Of a stretch of 64,000 bases of DNA, positions 1 to 13,200 are shown piece after piece (the first letter of the stretch is position 1; each line of letters begins with the position of its first letter). A program made the position numbers and the translations under genes. Origin of the DNA: Plecoglossus altivelis (taxonomy: Eukaryota; Chordata; Actinopteri; Osmeriformes; Plecoglossidae); the NCBI GenBank assembly GCA_036571765.1, contig BROE01000015.1, forward strand, positions 826,224-890,223, read 5' to 3'. The notes beneath the pieces are model-generated. The model was not told the origin of the DNA. It was given only the letters and a program-made list of their open reading frames with translations, and ran no database searches.

Positions 1-1763
1 TGTTAAAAGTAATCATTTCATAATAATTAATGACACATTGAAAGCCAACACCTTACAAACGCTTATCAAAATGGTTAAAAGCATTTTCTTTCTGAAATGT
101 AAATTTCCCTCAAATTAATATCAAACTGTTGAAATGGGTTTACATCTTACTTATGTTCATTCCTTCTTCATTATGATTGCCTTGTTCATAATCTAATATC
201 GACATTACACCACAAGTTAAAAAATGTCCACTCTTCGTTGCAGTGACTGCAGTAAAGATTGCGATAAACAGTAGGTTGGTAGTCAAAACATCCAGGGCCG
301 TTTTCATTTCCTGTCTGTCCCTAACCTACCGTCTAGGAATATGCTACAGCCACCTTTAAGTGGGTGAATACAAAAGACTGCTGGTTCTAATGCCTCTTAG
401 TCCAGTAATAATATAATCTGACTTTGAACAAATGGCAATATTTAATTTGTATCAGGTCCCATAGTTTAAAGAGTACCTGGGGGTAATGTACACACGACAG
501 TCATAAATTCCTGTGGTAAATTAAGTGGTCTGCATCTGAGGGTGTATTCATGCTTGGTAGGTTTAGTTCAATTAAAATGAATTCTGATGTGATTCCTCGG
601 TTAGCGCAATTATACATCTAAAGATCAACTACAGCCTAACCCACAACTTGTGTGAGAGCCTTTTATAATAAATTATTTTTTGCTAGCAAAAAATACATCA
701 TTCATCAACAATATAGAAATTAATGACAGGTTGATCAAGGCAAATTCATTTTCTGACCTTGCCTTTCGCATAGATTGAGCTACGGATCACGTCCTAAAGT
801 TGTAATTTTCTTAATTATGGCATTTGACCTCATCAAGCTGAAATATCGAGACCCTGGTATGCATGCCTTATTGCTTATGGTAAACATAAATGTCTGTAAA
901 ATCCATGTCGGCTTTATGTATGTTTCTGTACGATGATTGTTTGTGTGAAACACTTTAAACCGTCCTATTGATTTAAATGCCTTGAAATGTTGTACACATC
1001 TGTGGGATACAGTTCTCTACCATCACTATCTTGAAATGGTCTTAAATCTTGAGGAGAAATCTGCCACTGCTGCATGCAACTACATTAGGTGGTCAAGCAG
1101 CAAAGCAAGCTATTGTGTCCATAATTACAATATATGGGAAACACTGCACACCACAGAAGTGTCATTTGTACTGCTTGGCCTCCTCATTGCTGTCTGCAGC
1201 TATATTTACATTGGAGTCTATGTCAGTCCTAACAAATCTGTGGTAAAAGGTTTTGGCATACTCTTTTTCATACCTCCTATTGGAGAAGTATTGTATCACC
1301 AATGGGTCAAAGTTGAAGGTGCGTTACAAATTTTGAACCGAATGCCCGATTATCTAAAAATAGGGGCCAATTATATAAGTATAACAATACAGTTTTCTGC
1401 CATTTTGAATTTGAACAGAAAAACCTTTTTTTCGCTACTCCTCCTAAGATCTTTGTCCAAATTTAACCAGATTTGGCCCAGAGTAACTTCAGACAAAGTC
1501 TCAAAAAGCTTATCAAAACTGATTGATCAGTACAGCTGATCAGAATTAGCAGCATAAATGACTATTAGGAAGTTGGTCTGTATCCCAGAAAATCTTTGAT
1601 TGATTCAACACTTGCTATTTGTACTCAGTTTTGTTTTTTTTCATCATTTGACCTGTTTGGTCCCCCCCAATCATTGGTTTACTTTAAATAAATAAACTAT
1701 AGTCATAACCAGGATATGCAAAAATATTTCTAAAATGGCAAGGTAGAAGGTCTGGATACTCAC
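1..1763. other. gpsm1 intron, nothing recognised
   Basis: This AT-rich sequence lies 3' of gpsm1 exon 11 in the transcript sense. No GoLoco exon (FFDLL, RMDDQR) was seen on the minus strand. A plus-strand frame of 185 codons at 982-1539 contains hydrophobic stretches (SFVLLGLLIAVCSYIYIGVY), but I recognise no family and regard it as chance or a decayed relic. Confidence 0.5.
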
Positions 1764-1928
1764 TGGAGGTGGCAGATGGACGGTGATGTCGTCGGTGTCT
1801 ACAGGAGAATCCATCCACTGCTTCTCATCAATGGATTGGCTATCCGTGTAGCCTTTTCCTCTGACAGGCTGTGACTGCTGAATGTTAGGTCTCTTGGATA
1901 GGCTGTCCATGTCCTGGCTGTCCCCATT
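1764..1928 (-). CDS. gpsm1: gpsm1 coding exon 11 (linker, last exon in the window)
   Basis: The acceptor is GAATAG|A and the donor is CCA|GTGAGT. It is 165 nt, phase 0, and encodes residues 418-472 from NGDSQDMDSLSKRPN to TVHLPPP. The NGDS start and the DSPVDTDDITVHLP end parallel NGDSHHSGD and SPLDSADVRVHVP in mammalian AGS3. This segment lies just before the first GoLoco motif, so that motif should be in the next exon left of the window. Confidence 0.87.
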
Positions 1929-3738
1929 CTATTCATACGCAGTTGGAAATTTAGCATTTTGTCATGATCCAACATGCACACTGTATGTGTTCCCAGATAG
2001 CAAACATACATCTTGTCGATGTCGGCCTGAGATCAAATTGTCGTATTCTATTCATAACGTCTGACAAGTGTTGGCCAATGATCGGGTTGCTTATAGTCTC
2101 TGTGCCCTTTTTTAAACGTCTCAGACAGGTCGACTCATCATCGGCTCGTCACTGACTGTTTCAGCAAGAATGTTCTCTTTCAGTGTTGTATTGCAAGTTT
2201 GAGATTGGTTATGGATAGTGAAATATTTGCTGTTAGAAAGGTCCAAACTAAATAAATAAATAAATGTAATAGCAAACTGTATATATCTGTAGAGCGGCTG
2301 CGTGGTGCAGCTTTGATTCATCATCCACATATCATCTGGAAGTCAGTTTCAATCAAATGCCCAAGTCTCGTGACGTCTTGTCAATTAGCAAATACTCTCC
2401 ATACAAAATCTTCCTGATGTAACTTCTAAATATCGGGCTGAGGTCGGCAAGACATATGTGAGCTACCTGGGTTAGAGTTTGTTGCCTTTAGCTCTTATCA
2501 CAAATATAACATTTAATGCTTAGATGTAGGCTATGCTTTATTGTTGTGGTCCACATGCAAGCCCAAATAAAAATTGTATGCATTACGACAACTCGGGAAA
2601 TTCAGATCATTTTACAGACCCAGTTCTATGAATCTTGTTCATTAAAAATAAGGAATCTTTTTTCGTCATTACAATTACACTGAACTGAACTGTACAAAAA
2701 TGCCAGAATTAAAAATATATATATGAAAAACACTGAGCTTTTGCAGGTCATGTGAGAAATGATCCAAAGATTTGATGATTCTCGACTGGGTCTTCAGGTG
2801 AGTCTTTCGATCTTTTTTCATGTGACCTGCATATGCTCAGTACTTTGAGCTATCGGAAACAGAAATAATTAGTTAATGTCTCGACTGGGTCTTCGGGTAC
2901 GAGTCTTCTGATCTTTTTCACATGACCTGCATAGGCTCAGTGCTAGCAGCTAGTAGAAACAGAAATGAATCATTGTTTGAGAGTACTTATTTCTCCCAAG
3001 TCTTTGTAACGAATCTTTCCCAAACAACAAAGGTCCAATCGGTAACTATAATAACTGTAATCACCATGACAACTCACCACAAACCCACCTCTGTGGGTCA
3101 CGCCGGTTGAGTGTGTTTTTCACAGGCTAATCAATTTGTTAAAGGTATCAGTTTATTCCTCTGTGAAAATCACAGCGTGAGTGGGTTGAGAAGTATCCAT
3201 TTGTGCTGCCGATGGGGAGCACAATACGACAAACATCTGAACAAAACATCTGAACAAAACTACCCCTAGAACTCTGGTATAAGGGCCATAAAAATAAACC
3301 GTCACCGTTCTCGACCCTGGACTAAATGGAAATTTGGCGAGTGGGTTTCTAATGGATTACCCCTGGTTTACGATAATGACTCTTCAGTGGAGCGATAAAC
3401 CTATTACTAAGAAGACCAATAATAAAAACCTATTTAAATATGGGACCCGGTTAGTTTCTATGGCAAGTGCTAACTGATGCAATGAAGCCCGCAAACTGAG
3501 ATATGGCTAGCACAGTGTTGAATTTGCAAGAACTGCTTGTCTAGTCTTGTGCAATAGAGTGACTTGTTACGCTCCTGGCTATTTAACAGGTTTATGTCGC
3601 CTTTGACATGAGCAAAAAGATTGGGTGTTAGTTCCCCCCTTTGTTAGTTCCCTTCAGAATACTTTTTAGGGAAGTTTTGCAAACAATTCAAAACTAAATA
3701 TCCTACCCATTTCTTCAAAGCCACTCCTCTAAAACACA

Positions 3739-3779
<41 letters not shown>

Positions 3780-4231
3780 ACATATTTGGTGGAGCCACAT
3801 TTTTTATGATTCCTAGAGAGATGCCAGTAGGAGTCTGTTCCACAGTTATTATTGACACTTGTGAACATGGTGCTAGAGGGACCCAGCATAAAATCTAACG
3901 GTAGAGACAACATAATCTGCAGAACTGGAAATTGCTCAGATTGTTAAATTAAACAGTGCCAACCATGAACTGAGACCAGGCACATGTTTTGTCAGACTCA
4001 GTATTACTTAGGAGACATCAGTACCTTTATACATTTATCTGATGCTGCATACCCACACATGAAAAAATGAAATTGTAGATTGACTGGCACACCTGGGGAA
4101 CAATTTCTACAGGTACTATATAGAAAAAGTGGATTGCCTCCAGAGTTGCACGGTCAGGTGTTTCAGCACTACTGCTACTGTATATATATATATATATATA
4201 TATAATACATACATACATGTGTGTGTGTGTG

Positions 4232-4271
<40 letters not shown>

Positions 4272-7200
4272 GGGGGGGTTTAATCATTTATTTTAATTAT
4301 TTTAAGATTATTTTAAGAAGGTTAAGTAAACATGACCTTGATAAAAATAATTTAATTTTGGTCTGTTTACACAAGCATAGACTGTATGCCTGCTTTTAGA
4401 TTAAATTCTCTCCATGTAAGAATACATTTACCATTAAAAGTATAGAATGATCGTGTCTTTATCAATGGACAAACCAACAAAATCAGCAAGGGATCAAATA
4501 CTTTTTATTCTCATTGTATATAAGTATCGCAATTAGTATGTTGTGTATGTATTACCTTATTTGAGGAGTACTTCCACAGCTCTACACTGTCCATGCTGTT
4601 TCTCTTAGCAAATTTAGGTCTTGCTCCTATGGTGGAAAAGACACACAGAAAAAAACTTGTAAGAAGTACTCTCCACTTCTAAGAGTTTATTGTTGAATCA
4701 ATAGACCAAGATGGGTGTGGTATACTGCCCAATTCCCCATGGGGTGTGCTGTGCTGTATTCAAACCAAGTGCATGTAACAATTCAGAGGGTTCTAGATAG
4801 ATTCTCTAGATATGTCTTAGAAAGCCAAGAAAAAGGTCCTCAACTAACAATTATGGTGACTGATTGCTAAGCATTATCAAATTATGATGTCCTTTCAGAC
4901 TAATTAATGCCATCCAATAGTGAACATAAATACAAATATGTGTTTTGGTAATGGAAATCCCCAATGTTTCCTTCAAGTGGTTAAACAACCCAGAAAAAAG
5001 GGGTACGAGCAAGTCTCTAGTAAAGAAAAAGTGTACAAAGTTTTATTTATTGCTGTAGGCACATAGCCATGAATGATAGGTATAGCTTTTAGGTATAATT
5101 CAATGTAAGATACAAATATCTGCTACCTTATCTCATGCATGGAAACATAATGTAATGCACTAATGCACTAATGCAAATATAGGGGAAAAAAGCTAAGTGC
5201 TTGCTAACTGTTTGGAAGTAAGTACGGTAGCTGGCTGACACAGCAGCATCCTGTGCTTTAGAGAACTGGATTATATGCTAAAGAAGAGCACAATCTAGCA
5301 GGTAAAATGTAAGATTGTCCTCAATTGAATTGGCTGAATGGACTCAGTGTTCCACTCCATGTAAGAGGTAAGTTGAGTCAACTAACAACGAGTAGTAATA
5401 ATAGTACATTATAGACTTATGTCCATCAATCCATCCATTGTCTTCCACTTATCCGGGGCCGTGTCGCGGGGGCAGCAGTCTGAGCAGGGAGGCCCAGACT
5501 TCCTTCTGCAAAAACACCTCCTCCAGCTCCTCAGGGGGAATTCCGAGGTGTTCCCAGGCCAGCCGAGGGACATAGTCCCTCCAGCGTGTCCTGGGTCTTC
5601 CCCAGGGCCACCTCCAAGTAGGACATGCCCGGAACACCTCCCGAGAGAGGCGTCCAGGAGGCATCCGAAACAGATGCCCGAGCCACCTCAGCTGGCTCCT
5701 CTCGACGTGGAAAGCCAGCGGCTCTTCTCCTACTCCGAGGAAACTCATTTCGACCGCTTGTATCCGCGATCTCATCCTTTTGGTCATGACCTTTGGGTCA
5801 TACAGAGGTACAGAGACCGGTACGGAGACCCGGTACAGAGACTGCATGACCTTTGGGTCATGACCATAGGTGAGAGTAGGAACTTAGATAGACCGGTAAA
5901 TCGAGAGCTTTGCCTTCTGGCTCAGCTCCTTCTTCACCACAACGGCCCGGTACAGAGACCACATCACTCAAGGCAAACTGGTCCTGGGTGACTAGACAGA
6001 CTAAACGCGGTTCAGCAAACCCCTATCATGCCAAAACCAAGGAGATTCGTTACGTCACCCGGAGTAGCGTTGCCGGGGCCCCACCCTGGAGCAGGCCTGG
6101 GGTGGACGCTCGCAGGCGAGCGCCTGGTGGCCGGGTCTTTGCCCATGGGACCCGGCCGGGTATAGTCCGAAAAGGCGACGTGGGATCACCTTCCTGCAGG
6201 CCCACCACCCACAGGAAGGACCGTACGGGGGCCGGTGCTGTGTGCTTTGGGCGGCAGTCAGGGGCAGGTGCCTGGACGACCGAGGCCATGCACACGGCAG
6301 TTAGATCTGGGGACATGGAATGTCACCTCGCTGGCAGGAAAGGAGCCCGAGCTTGTGCGGGAGATAGAGCGTTACCGGCTAGATATAGTCGGCCTTGCCT
6401 CAACGCACAGCCTGGGTTCCGGATCCATTATCCTCGAGAGAGGCTGGACTCTACATTTCTCTGGCGTTGCTCGCGGGGAGGGGCTGGTGTGGGCTTGCTC
6501 ATAGCCCCGTGGCTCAGCCGCCACGTGTTGGCGTTTACCCTGGTAAACAAGAGGGTCACGTCCCTGCGCCTTCAAGCCAGGGACAGGTCTCTCACTGTTG
6601 GTTCGGCCTATGGGCCGAATAGCAGTGCAGAGTGCCTGGCCTTCTAGGGGTCCCTGGGAGGGGTAATGGACAGTGCACCGACTGGGGACTCCATTGTTCT
6701 GCTTCAACGCCCACTAGGGCAACAACAGTGACACCTGGAGAGGGGTGACTGGGAAGAACCCCCCCCGATCTGAACCCGAGCAGTGTTTTGCTGTTGGACT
6801 TCTGTGCTAGTTACAGTTTGTCCATAACGAACACGATGTTCAAGCACAAGGGCGTCCATCAGTATACGTAGCACCAGGGCACCCTAGGCCGAAGGTCGAT
6901 GATCGACTTTGTTGTCATGTCCTTCGACCTGTGGCTGCGTGTCTCAGACACTCGGGTAAGGAGAGGGGTGGAGCTGTCAACCGATCACCACCTGGTCGTG
7001 AGCTGGATCCGCTGGTGGAGGAGGAAGTCGGACAGACCTGGGACGCCCAAGCGTATCGTGAGGGTCTGTTGGGAACGTCTGGCAGAGCCCTCTGTCAGCA
7101 GGGTCTTCAACTCGCACCTCCAGGAGAGTTTCTTACAGATTCCAGGGGGGGACTGGGGACATTGAGTCTGAGTGGACTATGTTGGCCTCTGTTGTCGATG

Positions 7201-10200
7201 CGGCGTCCCGGAGCTGCGGTCGTAAGGTCTCTGGTGCCTGTCACGGCGGCAATCCCCGAACCTGGTGGTGGACACCGGAAGTAAGGGATGCTGTCGAACT
7301 GAAGGAGTCCTATCGAGCCTGGTTGGCTTGTGGGACTCCTGAGACAGTTGACAGGTATCATCAGGCCAAGCGTGCCGTGGCTTGGATTGTCGTGGAGGCA
7401 AAAACTCGTGTCTGGGAGGAATTCGGGGAGACCATGGAGAAGGAGGTTTGCCGGGAGTACGGGGTCCGGGGCCCTTTGCTCAGGTCCAGTCCCTGTATGA
7501 CCGGAGCAGGAGCTGTGTTCGCATTGCCAGTAGTAAGTAGGACATGTTCCCGGTGCATGTTGGACTCCACCAGGGCTGCCCTTTGTCACCGGTTCAGTTC
7601 ATTGTTTTTATGGACAGAATTTCTAGGCACAGCCAGGGGCCGGAGTGTGTCTGGTTCGGGGAGCACAGGATGTCATCTCTGCTATCCGCAGATGATGTTG
7701 CCCTGATGGCTCCTTCGGACCAGGACCTACGGCATGCACTAGATCGGTTTGTAGCCGAGTGTGAAGCGGGGGGGATGGGAATCAGCACCTCTAAATCTGA
7801 GGCCATGGTTCTCAACTGGAAAAAGGTGGCTTTCTCCCTTCGAATGGGGGGGAAGTCCTTGCTTCAGGTGGAGGAGTTCAAGTATCTTGGGGTCTTGTTC
7901 ACTTATGTCACAACTGTCAAATATAAGTGGATGCATCATTGCCTTTTCGCTTTGACTGGGCACACACTAAAAGATTTCTAAAATGTCACAAGATAAAGAA
8001 AAACAGGGACAAAAAAGACAGATTTCAGCTTTTTGCTCATTTTGTGAGCAAATGAGTAAACAGATTTTTAACCAGTGCCCAGACTGTGTACACAAATCTC
8101 GCGATATCTCTGGAGACCTCCAAATAAGCATAACAGACGATATGTAGGAAGAAATTGCGATGATACTGTTTTCACAGATCATCAATCCCAGAATGACTTT
8201 CATAGAAATGTCATGTGAAAAAATAACTAACTTTTTTTTCCATTAACAACATTTAAATATAATATTTAACTTTGTGCTGCGCCATGACTGCGTTTATTAC
8301 GCTTACATCTTCTTTGCTTGCTTTCTTATTGGATATGTTTTGTTTCACGTGATAATATCCAGAGCATTAGTGGGTTTGTCTTCAGGGTTCCCCCACCTAC
8401 TAGGATTTCTGATCGTAAATATTTACGATTCGAGACCAGGGGCCCGTTCGTTGTTCGTTGCTTATTACATCCGAATTCAAATGACACATCCAAGATAACA
8501 TCATCTTGCTAGTCATGATCTGGCTAATTGGGCTCTTCAAACACCCTTGTCGATTAAGATTAGAACAGCTGGATTGAGTTGTCTAGGGTAACTGCGCATT
8601 CATGCACGGGGTTAAAAGGGAGTATGTATCCATAGTAAAAACTTTGATCAGCAACGCTGCCATTGGCTGCTCACCGTGGGAAAAAAGAGCGCCCATTTTT
8701 CTGCAGCAGAAATACAGCAAGAAGTTGTTCAAATATTTTATCAAAAGGTGAGGGAACACTTCAACTTCATTTTCTCAAGAGATAACCGATATCTTTCAAA
8801 AAGTATAGTCGGCTATTGCGCTGTGTTAAAGGACCTATCTATCTCGCAATACGTGGATAATTTGGGTTCATATTAGATTCTTGGTAATTATTCTTGTACC
8901 TTTTGAAACAGCTTGTTGTAGTGCTATGGCTAAGACATGGCTATGACAGACTTCCTAGATTGCCGCTGATCATAAAGTCGCCATCTAATTTTGTTTGCAT
9001 AAAATGAACCTGCTCCCAAACAGTGCATCTTGAAGTTTTATCTATGATGGTAATTATGGCGTATCCATTCTTCAACCCTGTAGATCAGGGGTGTCAAACT
9101 CAGGTCCTCGTGGGCTGCTGTCCTGAAAGGTTTTCGATGTTTCCCTGCTCCAGCACACCTGATTCTGAAGAATGGGTTGTTATCAAGCACTGTGGAAGCC
9201 TGATAAAGACCCATCATTAGAAACAAGCAGTCTATGTAGGTAGGCCTATGTAGTCTGCTGGAATCACATAAGGAAACAGTCATGGTAAACAAGCCTTGAC
9301 CTCTGTTCAGTCTGTCTATATCTCTATCTTTTGCTCGTGGGACATTATTGAACAGGGTGGTGAAGGTTAAACAAGGGCAACTATAGAGACGTTTTATTTA
9401 ATTATATGAAGTATTTTTATTGTTTAAAGCAGCCTATATGTTTCCCAATATTATAGGTGAAATATACCTTCCCAATGGCCCACTGGAAGATTCATGGGGT
9501 GACTGCCTGGTGCCCCAGGGTTTAAAAAGCACGTCTAAAATGCCCTCTTGAGTGGCAAAAATGAGACAAGTGCCTTACTGTATGTCAATCACATTGGGAA
9601 ATATGCTTGAGTGCCCAGGATGCCCCTTAACACAGTAAATTACAAATGTGCCCTCTATAATAAAATAAAAACTTGTCTCCGTGAGTGTATTGATTATAGC
9701 AAAAACGTGAAACAGTACCCCTTGTAAGGTGCCCTTACAATGGTCTAAACTTGACGGTTTCCATGGCTTTACTTCCAATTTCCCCTATAATGTGCCAACT
9801 GTAACAACACTTGGGATTGTTGTCCCATTCCCATTGTTACACTGGTAAGGCCCCATGTTGTGCAATAGCAGACCTTTACATTTTTCTGTCCCTGCCCTTC
9901 AAATAACCCGTCTGCCACTGTCCAAGCCCCATCTGGACCTGTGGAGACAGACTATGTTGGAAATTTTTCCATAGCCTAAATGTACAGGTGTACAATGTCA
10001 GAAAAGTACTAATTTGATTTGGCTTAAATGTGTGTTTGTAATATAATAATTACATATTCTTAGTAATGCTAAACCATCTTAAATGCTGAAAGCTACTGTT
10101 TGGGTCTAATCTGGAAATCTGTGCTGGATCTATATTTCAGTGAATCCCCATTAAGGTTATGGTCATCTTTCTCTTTTATTTGAATGCTCAACTTTTAGTC

Positions 10201-13200
10201 TATCATTTAATACATGTGTGTAGCAAAGCTATGTTAAAGTAATTCATTCATTTTGTTCAAAATGTGCGGAAAGTGCAAGCGCAAGTGCAAGCCGGCCTCA
10301 GTGTTTTGAAATTCATTCTACAATTATCAAATGTCTGCCTCATTAATTTTTCGATAGCTGTAAACAGACATATAAAGTGAATAAAGGGCTTGGTCACCGT
10401 GACAAGATTTTATAACATTTCTTAAGGTAATTGACATGTATCTTTCTAATGTATCGAACAAAGTAAGCATTGTTTTATGTAATATTCATGACAAATAGCT
10501 GAGGTATACCTAGTTCATCTGTGATGCATAGCTGCATTTTCCCTGTGGCCAAATAACATTGCGTGATCAACCTTGATCTCCGGTGTAACTGGGTTGTTTC
10601 TGAAAATGTCCCATGGCATGCTACTTTTTGGATGCTTTTATATAGACCTTAGTGTCCCCTAATACTGTATCTTAAGTCTTTTTCCTGACATTCAGCCTCG
10701 GTGCAGAATTACAGCCAATACAAGCCAGCCCCACAAGAGCTTCCCTAGTATGTGCCATTTTGAACATGCCATCACATAGTGAGAGAAGGGTAGGGAATGT
10801 GACCCAAAAATCCAACATCACTTCCACAATGGGCATAGTGGGTTTGACTGACACAAAGTGACCCATAACTGTGGGATGTGATGGAGTGGGTGGAAAAATG
10901 ACAGTGGTCAGTGTGGGAAGACAGCAATGGCCAGCCCCGGAGTGAGGGGGTTGTTGAAACGATGGGATAGTCTATGACTTTGTGATGGAATATTCTAAAG
11001 GAGGTGGAGGGAGCCTGCCACAGCCAGGGAGAGGTGGCAAGTACTAGTTCTGCAGTCGCAGGCAAGAGGTGTTGGCACATCACCATGGGTAACCGGCTGT
11101 TGGTCACTTTGGGAGGCTGCAGCAGTCCTTTTACTGGGTCACATGCTGGCAAGAGATCCAAGCCTACTGCCAACGCTGTGACTCATGCACAGCCTGGAAA
11201 GAGCCAATGGGTCAAAGCAAAGAATCCTTCCAACAATACTATATTGGGGCCCCCATGAACCTGGTGGCAGTAGATGTGCTGCAACCATTTCAGCGCACAA
11301 TCAGAGGAACTTTTAAGACCAACTCTTTGCAGAAGTGTGCAGGCAGTTGACCATATACAAGACCCGCACCACCCCACTTCGGCCCCAGAGTGACAGTTTG
11401 GTGGATAATTGGGGTCCAGCTGGCGCACCTGGTAGCAAAATACCAGAAGGACTGGGACTTGTACCTGCCCAGCAATACAAGACTCAAAGGACTGCAGCCC
11501 TACATTGCTTATGTTTGGTAGGTAGCTGCGGTTAATTGGGGGAGATGTCAGGGGGTGGTGAGAGTAGAGAGATGAAGAATAAGGTAGGAGTCTTGCCTTT
11601 GAACCTGAGCAGGTAGGCAAACATTTGTTTTTTTGTAGTGTCCAACGGATCTCACCAACTTGCTTATTGTTTTGTTGGCGTACATCTCAACCCCAAACCT
11701 TTGAACCATCAAACCAACAATGTGGTCTTTGCCTCTTTTGACCATAATTGTGTCTCCCCGCTACACTACTATATATATGCATACACACATGTATACACTG
11801 GATGAGCACACGCACCTATATAAGATAAGTCAAGAAAGCAGGATCATTGAATTCGATTTTTCTCTTTGCTGTGGTGAAATAAAATGAAGGGTGTTCCATG
11901 CTTAAAGTCTTTCATCTTTCAAGAGGTATTTCTCAGCATTCCAGGTTTACCAACATTTAGATACGCATATCTTCAAGTATTTTCATATTATGAAGTGTGA
12001 CGCATCATTTTAAATATTACAATTTGAACTTCTACAATCAGTAAAACATTAAAAATTTCCTACGTCAACAACCACCCCATTTCACTAGAGCGTGTCACAA
12101 ATAACAAATGTCCCTGTTTTCCTTACTACAAACTCAAGTGGGTTAAGCGCTAGGCCAGCAGTCAGCACTAACCTGGTCATGCTGGTTGTAAAAGGGAATA
12201 GTATCGCTTCTGCATGACTAAACAGAATTTTCCTGTCAATAAAGTCCAGTGCATCATCTGCTTCCACTTAATTGAGAATGTCTTTGTTAATCACATTGGT
12301 TCAACATTGAATCCATTAGACATAATAATATAGATACCATTACACGCCTGGTCTGGCTAGCTCATTGTGAGGAAGAGTTATGGTGTTTTCCTTTTTGTAG
12401 GTTTTTTAAGGAGTATGAAGGCAGAATGAGGAGAAAGAGATAATACTGGGCAGTGCCAGGAATTGTTTTAGACCAAGAGTGTTGAAGACCCCCCCTTCCC
12501 TGTTCACCTTGCTTCTCAAACTCTGACCCACAAGATGTAAGGTCACTCTCGCTGACCCCCAGAGCCTCCATCAACTGCTCCACATTCATCCTGGCAGTCA
12601 GCTCCCCATTCCTGTCTCCAATCTGAGAAAAAAAAAAAATAGAATGGGAGGAGATAAAAAAGAAAGGCAGACTTTGAGAGGGATTTATTGTACCCTTTTA
12701 AAATATTAGGTTTCAGATTATCCATTCAGATTTTCCATAATATTGTGGATATTGAGTAAGAGCACTACATGTACAATTTAGTGCAGTACCAGCTGCAGTG
12801 TTGCACATATAGGAAAAGGCAAATTATATTGATGTCTGTCCAGGTCACTCCCTCATTTCCACTTTGAAAAGATTACCTGTATGCACCTTTCATAAACAAA
12901 GGTCAAAAGTCAGAGACGGAAAGTCATTTATGCCCAGTATTTAGATTGCTGAATAGCAAAGGGTCTGGACTTCAAACAAGACGTTTCTTGTGTTGAGTGA
13001 ACACTGGACCATAATACATGTCTTGATTCTATTATTATGGGTTTCATTGGTAAAAAATACTTTTTTACCTCAGTGGATATGCCCAGGTGTTTATGGGCAT
13101 AATGCAGTGCCTGACGATGGTTCCCTAAAGACACATAGGCATTCCCCAGGCTCCAGCAGGCTCGGCCTTCCCCCACTCTGGTATACAAAGACAGGAATAT

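Noticed and set aside
982..1539. 185-codon plus-strand frame with hydrophobic stretches
   Set aside because: It resembles no family I know, has no clear splice or promoter context and lies antisense in a gpsm1 intron. It is probably a chance frame in AT-rich DNA or part of an unrecognised relic.
4027..4399. Frames made of Thr-His or Cys-Val repeats
   Set aside because: They are translations of the (GT)n microsatellite.
5419..5991. 190-codon plus-strand frame and similar GC-rich frames antisense to Rex3
   Set aside because: These are shadows of the Rex3 coding strand; their composition follows from the complementary reverse-transcriptase sequence.
12362..12507. gpsm1 exon 9 reading through to a stop codon (an early C-terminus)
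   Set aside because: The open frame continues past the donor, but CAAG|GTGAAC joins exon 10 in phase and restores the conserved ARPK segment. A read-through isoform is possible but unsupported.
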